DNA of 62,202 nucleotides from Roseburia sp. (GTDB lineage Bacteria; Bacillota; Clostridia; Lachnospirales; Lachnospiraceae): NCBI GenBank assembly GCA_022771695.1, contig JALEKJ010000047.1:1-62202 (forward strand), read 5' to 3'. The position numbers and the translations under genes are program-made. The notes under the pieces were generated by a model that did no database searches, had not been told where the DNA came from, and saw only the letters and a program-made list of their open reading frames with translations. This document shows, piece after piece, positions 56,808 through 62,202 of the stretch; the first letter of the stretch is position 1, and every line of letters begins with the position of its first letter.

Positions 56808-57992
56808 CTATGCGTTCATTGCTCTGTCTAAATCTGCAATGATATCGTCTGCATTCTCGATACCTACAGACATACGAAGGAAACAGTCCGTGATACCAAG
56901 TTTCTCCTTAACATCCTTCGGCGTGTCCTCATGTGTCTGTGTCGTCGGGTAAGTAATTAATGTCTCTGTACCGCCAAGGCTCTCTGCAAACATAATCATA
57001 TCCACGCCTTTCAAAATGTTCTGGACTGTCTCAAAGCTGTCTACTGTAAAGGAAATCATACCGCCGAATCCTGTCGTCTGCTTCTTCGTTATCTCATAGT
57101 CCTTATGGTCTTCAAATCCCACATAATATACCTTCTTAACCTTCGGTTGTGTTCTAAGCCAATTCGCCACCTTCATCGCGTTTTCATTATGTCTGTCCAT
57201 ACGTACCGCGAGTGTCTTAATGCCGCGGAGAATCAACCAACTGTCAAGCGGTGCAAGCTGACTTCCATGAGACTTGATGTGCACATGAATCTTGTTCGCA
57301 ATCTCCTCATTATCCTTCACTACCACAATACCGGAAATCGTATCGTTATGTCCGCCCAAATACTTTGTGGAGCTGTGTGTCACGATATCTGCGCCCAATG
57401 CAAGCGGCTTCTGGAAATACGGTGTCAAAAATGTATTGTCAACAACCGTAAGTGCTCCGATTCCTTTTGCGATTTCTGAAATCGCGCGGATATCCGCCAC
57501 CTTCATCATCGGATTAGTCGGTGTCTCAACAAAGAACATCTTCGTATTCGGAGTGATTGCTGCCTTCACCGCGTCAAAATCTGACATATCTACATACGTA
57601 TGTGTAATGCCATATTTTCCAAATACATCTCCGATAATACGGAATGTACCACCATAGATATCATCGGAAAGGATGACATGGTCGCCCGGCTCAAGCAGGG
57701 AAAACACTGCCATATTCGCAGCCTGTCCACTCGAAAAAGCAAATCCTTCGATGCCCCCCTCCAAGATTGCCATCGTGCGCTCCAATTCCTGTCTGGTCGG
57801 GTTTAACAATCTGCTGTAATCATAACCGGTAGAATTTCCAAGCTCCGGATGACGGAAGGTAGCTGTCTGGAAAATCGGCATGCTCACCGCACCGGTAAGC
57901 GGCTCTGTGCCCAACGCACCATGTACTGCCTTTGACTCAAAATGCAAATTTTCTTTTGTATCAAAATCGTTGTAATTACTAAAATTCTTCAT
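56808..57992 (-). CDS. Transsulfuration PLP enzyme (cystathionine gamma-synthase/lyase or beta-lyase)
   Basis: A 394-residue Cys/Met-metabolism PLP enzyme with the cofactor lysine in THSSTKYLGGHND near residue 208 and the FSSGQAANMA phosphate loop. Members interconvert cysteine, cystathionine and homocysteine. Sequence features alone do not separate MetB, MetC and MccB types. The divergent AraC gene and the repeats between them (58085-58116) suggest specific control. GGAGG precedes the ATG, and a small GCGTTTGC-type hairpin lies in the leader. Confidence 0.88.
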   Translation of the reverse strand: MKNFSNYNDFDTKENLHFESKAVHGALGTEPLTGAVSMPIFQTATFRHPELGNSTGYDYSRLLNPTRQELERTMAILEGGIEGFAFSSGQAANMAVFSLLEPGDHVILSDDIYGGTFRIIGDVFGKYGITHTYVDMSDFDAVKAAITPNTKMFFVETPTNPMMKVADIRAISEIAKGIGALTVVDNTFLTPYFQKPLALGADIVTHSSTKYLGGHNDTISGIVVVKDNEEIANKIHVHIKSHGSQLAPLDSWLILRGIKTLAVRMDRHNENAMKVANWLRTQPKVKKVYYVGFEDHKDYEITKKQTTGFGGMISFTVDSFETVQNILKGVDMIMFAESLGGTETLITYPTTQTHEDTPKDVKEKLGITDCFLRMSVGIENADDIIADLDRAMNA

Positions 57993-58084
57993 TTTTCCTC
58001 CGTTCTGCGTTGCCAGAATGCAAACGCTTCAGACTCTCATATATTTTTATTATACAAAACACTTTTTAAAATATATAGTATCTA

Positions 58085-58116
58085 AGTGCTTTTTTTATTG
58101 CAAATAGTGCTTTTTT
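58085..58116. promoter_or_regulatory. Direct repeats between the transsulfuration gene and the AraC gene
   Basis: AGTGCTTTTTT occurs at 58085-58095 and again at 58106-58116, exactly 21 bases apart, or two helix turns. This spacing is typical for two AraC-family binding sites. They lie between a divergent AraC-type gene and a PLP enzyme gene with a TATAAT -10 nearby on the minus strand. Confidence 0.6.
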
Positions 58117-58170
58117 GTACTAGAGTAAAAGTAGTACAGGATAACACACATAAAGAATGGAGATTTTTAC

Positions 58171-59016
58171 ATGCCCGAATATAAAAAGGTTGGTTATCTG
58201 ACCACTAGCTTTAAAATGTTTCATCTAAAAGACACTGTCCGCAAAGAATTTAGCTATCACTACCATGACTTTCACAAAATACTCATTTTATTGAGCGGTG
58301 ATGTCACCTACTGCATCGAAGGACGTACCTATGAGCTGCGCCCCAATGATATTGTGCTTGTCAACGCAGGCGAAGTACACAAACCCATCATTCAGTCCGA
58401 TGCGCCTTATGAGCGTATTATTATCTATGTTTCCCCGGATTTTTTAGATGAATACCGCGAAGAGGATAATGACCTCACACTATGTCTCCGTCAGGCTCTC
58501 GCGGAGCAGTCTCATGTACTGCGCCTTCAATCTTCTATCAGCGGCAGACTCGGCACAACCATTCGTGAACTTGACCATTCACTGCAGGATGAAGATTATG
58601 CCAATGAACTGTATCACCGCATCCTTTTCTTAGAGTTTATGATTCAGCTCAATCGTGCAGCCCTGCATAATCACGTGGAATATATCGGGGACTCCACCTC
58701 AAATGACAAGATTTTATCCATTCTCTCCTACCTAAACGAGCATCTTACGGAGGATATCAGTATCGATGAACTTTCTGCACGCTTTTTTTTGAGCAGATAC
58801 TATCTGATGCATACATTTAAAGAGCAAACCGGCTATACCATCGGAAGCTATATTTCCACAAAGCGTCTCTTTTTAGCTAGGGAATTGATTGCAAACGGCA
58901 CTCCGATTACAGATGTCTGCTATGCCTGCGGTTTCCACAATTATTCAACATTTTCCAGAGCATACAAAAAAAGCTTTGGCGAGTCCCCAAGGGACTATCG
59001 CCAAAACTCTCTTTAA
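58171..59016 (+). CDS. AraC-family regulator with an N-terminal cupin domain
   Basis: A 281-residue regulator. Residues 1-105 form a cupin-like ligand domain (HYHDFHKILILLSGDVTYCIEGRTYELRPND, given here by its start HYHDFHK and its GDV/GRTYELRPND strands). Residues 180-280 hold two AraC helix-turn-helix motifs (ISIDELSARFFLSRYYLMHTF and ITDVCYACGFHNYSTFSRAYK, read in part). GGAG precedes the ATG. It is divergent from the transsulfuration gene and probably controls it. The ligand is unknown. Its stop is 5 bp from the convergent pyrophosphatase stop. Confidence 0.92.
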   Translation: MPEYKKVGYLTTSFKMFHLKDTVRKEFSYHYHDFHKILILLSGDVTYCIEGRTYELRPNDIVLVNAGEVHKPIIQSDAPYERIIIYVSPDFLDEYREEDNDLTLCLRQALAEQSHVLRLQSSISGRLGTTIRELDHSLQDEDYANELYHRILFLEFMIQLNRAALHNHVEYIGDSTSNDKILSILSYLNEHLTEDISIDELSARFFLSRYYLMHTFKEQTGYTIGSYISTKRLFLARELIANGTPITDVCYACGFHNYSTFSRAYKKSFGESPRDYRQNSL

Positions 59017-59021
59017 CAAAA

Positions 59022-60677
59022 TCAGGCTCGCTCTGCCAACGTGTTCATCAGTTGCGGAATCAGTTGCTTCTTTCGTGACACGATACCCGGAAGCAGGATT
59101 CCCTGCTCATCCTCCGTCTTCTTGAATGCATTTGCCAAAAGCTTTCCTGCTTCGTTGCCTGCAAAAATAACCTTTGAAGATTCATCCAAAATATCAGTCA
59201 GCATAACATATACCATGTCCAGTTTCTTCTCTCCGAGCACCTGTATCATGAACGGACGCAACTGTTCTCCGAGCTTATCAAGTTCTTCCTTGCTCATCGC
59301 ACTAATCTGTGCTACACCAAAATCGCAATCATTCGTGTGAAACACCTTGAAATCCTGATAAAAAATCTCTTCTGTTGTCTTATTTTTAAAGTCACTTCCT
59401 GCGCGGAACATGTTTTTTGCATGCTCCTCAATATCTACCTCTGCAATCCGGGATAAACTCTCTGCCACTGACTTATCGAGTGGTGTGCAGGTCGGCGAAC
59501 GGAACATCAGCGTATCTGAAATAATTGCCGAAAGCAAAAGACCTGCAATCTGTTTTGGAATATCCACGCCTTTTTCCTGATACATCTGGTAAATAATCGT
59601 TGAGGTACAACCAAGCGGCTGATTACGGAAATATACCGGAGAAATCGTCTCTAAACTTCCGAGTCTGTGATGGTCAATAATCTCTAATATTTCTGCCTCT
59701 CCAATTCCTTCTACAGCCTGCGATTTTTCATTATGGTCTACCAGAATGACTTGCTTCTTCTGCATACTCATGAGATTACGTCTGGAAACCATACCAACGT
59801 AATTGCCGTTTTCGTTCAGCACAGGAAAATCTCTGTGGCGTACCTTTGCCATCTCTTCCTTGACATCATCCACATAGTCATCAATCTCAAATGTAATCAG
59901 ATTTTGCTTCGTCATATACTGCTTAATCGGCATACTCTGGTTAATCAAACGTGCCACCGAAAACGTATCAAACGGTGTCGTTATGATAACACAGTCGCTC
60001 TTGTCTGCTAATTTTTTGACTTCCTCATCCACTTCCAGACCGCCACCGATAATAATGCAACTGGCATTCGATTTGATTGCCTGCATCTGTGCTTCCTCAC
60101 GGTCCCCTAAGATTACCAAGTCATCATCCTCAATCACATTTGCCATATACTCCGGATTCGAGGTTGCCACCACAACTTTACCGCGCACAAAATGTGCATG
60201 CTCATTTCCTGCATAAACCTCTCCATCCAATGTTTCTGCAATCGTCCGATACTGAGTGCGCGCCTGTGATAACGCACGATTATCCAATACATCCATGTAA
60301 GAAGTAGCGATATCCTTTGTTACAATAACTCCCTCTACTTTTCCAAACTGATTCGTTACCGGAAGCGTAACAACCTCCAGTTTCTTCATCAGCTCCCACG
60401 CGCGTTTCAAGGAAATCTGACTGCTCACTCCGGCAGTCTTACGTATGCTGATATCCTTAATCTGCGCGCCCGCAAAAGTCACAAGCTCCGGCTCTTTTGC
60501 CTCGAAGTAATCCAGCACATAACGTGTTTCCTCGTTGATATTGCCTGCACGCTTTGCTACATATTCTCTCTCTTCCGTCTGATTCTTCAGATACGCATAT
60601 GCGATTGCCGCACAAATAGAGTCCGTATCCGGATTTTTATGTCCTACGACCCATACTTTCTTTGACTCTATACTCAT
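59022..60677 (-). CDS. ppaC: Family II (Mn-dependent) inorganic pyrophosphatase with CBS and DRTGG domains
   Basis: Hydrolyses pyrophosphate in the cytoplasm. The 551-residue protein has DHH-family metal residues His13, Asp17 and Asp19 (GHKNPDTDS). It has a CBS pair split by a DRTGG domain (residues about 70-305), then DHHRLGS and the C-terminal DHHA2 domain with SRKKQLIP. The CBS/DRTGG insert makes family II enzymes of Clostridia inhibited by AMP/ADP and activated by diadenosine polyphosphates or ATP. ATG 60677 follows GAGG and starts at the family motif; an earlier start would add 40 unrelated residues. Confidence 0.95.
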   Translation of the reverse strand: MSIESKKVWVVGHKNPDTDSICAAIAYAYLKNQTEEREYVAKRAGNINEETRYVLDYFEAKEPELVTFAGAQIKDISIRKTAGVSSQISLKRAWELMKKLEVVTLPVTNQFGKVEGVIVTKDIATSYMDVLDNRALSQARTQYRTIAETLDGEVYAGNEHAHFVRGKVVVATSNPEYMANVIEDDDLVILGDREEAQMQAIKSNASCIIIGGGLEVDEEVKKLADKSDCVIITTPFDTFSVARLINQSMPIKQYMTKQNLITFEIDDYVDDVKEEMAKVRHRDFPVLNENGNYVGMVSRRNLMSMQKKQVILVDHNEKSQAVEGIGEAEILEIIDHHRLGSLETISPVYFRNQPLGCTSTIIYQMYQEKGVDIPKQIAGLLLSAIISDTLMFRSPTCTPLDKSVAESLSRIAEVDIEEHAKNMFRAGSDFKNKTTEEIFYQDFKVFHTNDCDFGVAQISAMSKEELDKLGEQLRPFMIQVLGEKKLDMVYVMLTDILDESSKVIFAGNEAGKLLANAFKKTEDEQGILLPGIVSRKKQLIPQLMNTLAERA

Positions 60678-60799
60678 ATAAAACCTCATTTCTATAAAAT
60701 AAAGAATCCTCTCTGCTGATTCGCAACATAGCATTTCCCATAGAGTGAAACAGACGCCGGCAATGCCTGCGTCTTGTTTGATTATTCCACTATTCAAAG

Positions 60800-61720
60800 T
60801 TAAAAATTAAATACCCCTAGAGAGTACAAAATATATCCTATCAACAGCACAAAATTCAAAACAGAGAACCACGATAAGCATTTTAAATATCCCTTAATGG
60901 AACCTACGCCCTTCTCCATAGCATCCATTTTTTCAATCTTAGAATCAAACTCATTAAAAAGATCCTGAATATTGCGATAACACTTCACATTCTCAGAGTG
61001 TACTTTCTCGGACAGTTCTGTCTTAATCGACTCAAGTTGCGTCGTAGCATTCTCTAATAGCACCTTTACTTCCGCAATCTGACCCTCAGAAAGCTTCTTG
61101 TTCGCAATCGCCTGCTCCTCAAGGAATTGCTTGTTCGTCGCAAGCTGTTCCTCGGAAAGCTTCTTATTTGCAGCAATCTGATCCTCATTCAGCTTACGAT
61201 TTGAGGTCAGTTGTTCTTCGCTGGCACGCTTCACCTCCGCTACCTGTCCGGAAATACTGTTCTCAATCTCGTCCATCTTGGAGGTTACTTTATTTGCAAG
61301 CTCGTCCACCTTCTTTGTGAACTCCGTTACAATCTTGTCCGCTTCCTCCTGGCGCTCCGCCAGAATGTTCTGTAACTCCTGTGCCTTATCTTCTCTCTCG
61401 CTTACAATCGTCTGCAGCTCCTGCACCTTATTCTCTTTGGATGTCAAAAGCTCCTGTAACTGCTTCGCTTTCTCTCTAAATTCATCAATCTGGCTTAATA
61501 AGAAATCTTCTTTTTCCACTTCTTCCTGTATCCTTTCACGCTTCTGTGATGCCGCATCGTCTTGATTTCTTACGGCTTTGTAACCACTCGCTCTGCAAGT
61601 TCCTTCGTCCTGCATCGCGCTCATCTGCCTTACTCCTGCCGATGCATCTTTGTGCGTCCGCACCGTTCTCGTTTTGCCGGGGTAAAGCTGCGCCAGTAAT
61701 AATTGAAATATGTTCGCCAT
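60800..61720 (-). CDS. Repetitive coiled-coil protein with a C-terminal membrane anchor
   Basis: A 306-residue protein. Residues 1-60 are basic and polar; about 65-250 are a long coiled coil rich in Glu, Lys and Gln; the last 25 residues are one membrane helix (SWFSVLNFVLLIGYILYSL). Near residues 165-225 it has tandem 11-13-residue repeats of the type KLSEEQLATN / KLNEDQIAAN. This is reminiscent of tail-anchored cytoplasmic tethers or chemoreceptor-like rods, but no signalling tip is seen. No family is recognised. The promoter is at 61767-61795. Confidence 0.7.
   Translation of the reverse strand: MANIFQLLLAQLYPGKTRTVRTHKDASAGVRQMSAMQDEGTCRASGYKAVRNQDDAASQKRERIQEEVEKEDFLLSQIDEFREKAKQLQELLTSKENKVQELQTIVSEREDKAQELQNILAERQEEADKIVTEFTKKVDELANKVTSKMDEIENSISGQVAEVKRASEEQLTSNRKLNEDQIAANKKLSEEQLATNKQFLEEQAIANKKLSEGQIAEVKVLLENATTQLESIKTELSEKVHSENVKCYRNIQDLFNEFDSKIEKMDAMEKGVGSIKGYLKCLSWFSVLNFVLLIGYILYSLGVFNF
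61075..61230. repeat. Tandem coding repeat of the coiled-coil gene
   Basis: At least five imperfect copies of a 36-39-base unit (AGCTTCTTATTTGC or AAGCTTCTTGTTCGC cores with TGTTCCTC) encode the KLSEEQ-type repeats. Local duplication is the likely origin. Confidence 0.7.
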
Positions 61721-61766
61721 ATATCCTTCCCCCCGCTTTCTACGAATTTACCAAACATCTATTGGT

Positions 61767-61795
61767 ATTCTAACATTATCACTTTTCTTTGTAAA
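61767..61795 (-). promoter_or_regulatory. Promoter of the coiled-coil gene
   Basis: TTTACA and TAGAAT are 17 bases apart on the minus strand, about 45 bases before the start codon. The leader contains ACCAA...TTGGT arms. Confidence 0.65.
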
Positions 61796-61802
61796 GCGTG
61801 AA

Positions 61803-62177
61803 AAATTCCGATTTGTAGGGGAGAAATATTGTTGTTTACAGTGATATGATTTATGTGTAAATAGTTACTGTATCGAAGAAGCAAATCTGCCCGCCCAAAG
61901 TTTTTGTTCCGGTCGCAAGCGCTAAGTGCCGCTAATAGTCTGCGGAAGTCTACGACAATTCACGCAACCGCGGTACACACGGCGTCCATGCCGTGGGTGC
62001 CGCTCGCCCTGACGTCCTGTCCGGGCGTTGCTATCTTACAAAGCAGACCATAAGCAGCACTAACCGCATGTGAGGTCGCAAAAGCTTTGGGCGGCCATCT
62101 TCGCTTCATTTACACAGTGAAATCGTTTCATAAAATATACGGTATAAAAATAACGATATTTTCGCCTACAAGCCTCC
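61803..62177. repeat. Fold-back repeat R4, a 375-bp near-palindrome
   Basis: The outer ends are AAATTCCGATTTGTAGGGGA at 61803 and the inverse CGCCTACAAGCC at 62164. Going inward, matching arms include CCGCCCAAAG (about 61890) with CTTTGGGCGG (about 62085), and TAGTGC/GTCTGC blocks. The centre, near 61987, has GCGGTACACACGGC with GCCGTGGGTGCCGC. Pairing persists to the middle, so the arms are about 180 bases. The interior is GC-richer than the ends. No reading frame is convincing. The sequence after 62177 repeats the window start. It fills the last 400 bases; nothing else is seen there. Confidence 0.85.
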
Positions 62178-62202
62178 ATTGTCTAAAAACTGGCGGCAAC
62201 AC
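62125..62202. repeat. Terminal direct repeat, right copy
   Basis: Identical to bases 1-78. It includes the right arm of R4 and 25 bases beyond. Confidence 0.9.

Overview
The window looks like chromosomal DNA of a Gram-positive, strictly anaerobic Clostridia member, most likely a gut-type Lachnospiraceae; I cannot name the genus. Supporting signs are a complete hrcA-grpE-dnaK-dnaJ operon with a perfect CIRCE element, a DAP-type murE next to dapF, [FeFe]-hydrogenase maturation genes, a family II pyrophosphatase with regulatory domains, YesM/YesN-type sugar sensing, Fe-S-type Rrf2 regulators and AGGAGG ribosome binding sites nearly everywhere. I support 46 protein genes; 43 are on the minus strand. 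Only luxS, a GGDEF gene and an AraC gene are on the plus strand. No rRNA, tRNA, CRISPR array, prophage or transposase was seen.

Layout from left to right. 1-1,500: palindromic repeats, luxS and a small J-domain coiled-coil protein. 1,600-6,700: the heat-shock operon, read leftwards. 6,740-10,430: a MacAB-like efflux operon flanked by two more palindromic repeats. 10,630-13,590: nudC and a divergent GGDEF protein with a sugar-binding-protein-like sensor. 13,585-34,600: a beta-1,3-glucan utilisation region. It holds a YesM/YesN two-component system with a solute-binding lipoprotein, a sugar ABC importer, a GH30 glycosidase, a GH161-like phosphorylase, a GH55-like beta-helix protein and a 1,958-residue membrane-anchored GH16 protein. 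The inferred division of labour is that GH16 and the GH55-like protein cut glucan outside the cell, the importer takes up oligosaccharides, and the phosphorylase and GH30 enzyme finish the job inside. 34,720-40,480: an iron alcohol dehydrogenase and the TM1266-hydE-hydG-hydF operon behind an attenuator-like leader. 40,480-42,080: an AT-richer three-gene unit (NYN nuclease, 57-residue protein, nucleotidyltransferase fold) of unknown function. 42,110-46,530: a MoxR-DUF58-transglutaminase operon. 46,580-49,850: hemW and lepA. 50,100-54,280: nifS, nifU, an unknown gene, two Fe-S-type Rrf2 regulators and cysK under one promoter with a perfect operator-like dyad. 54,360-58,000: murE, dapF and a transsulfuration enzyme. 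58,170-61,800: an AraC regulator, a pyrophosphatase and a repetitive coiled-coil membrane protein. 61,803-62,202: a 375-bp near-palindrome.

Two things stand out. First, a family of fold-back (long palindromic) repeats sharing the terminal sequence AAATTCCGGTTTGTAGAAGA occurs at least four times, always between genes, and once supplies a stop codon. Second, the nucleotidyltransferase / small protein / NYN operon does not match any system I can name. The first and last 78 bases of the window are identical and lie in this repeat family, so the window ends were probably set by the repeat rather than by a true circle.
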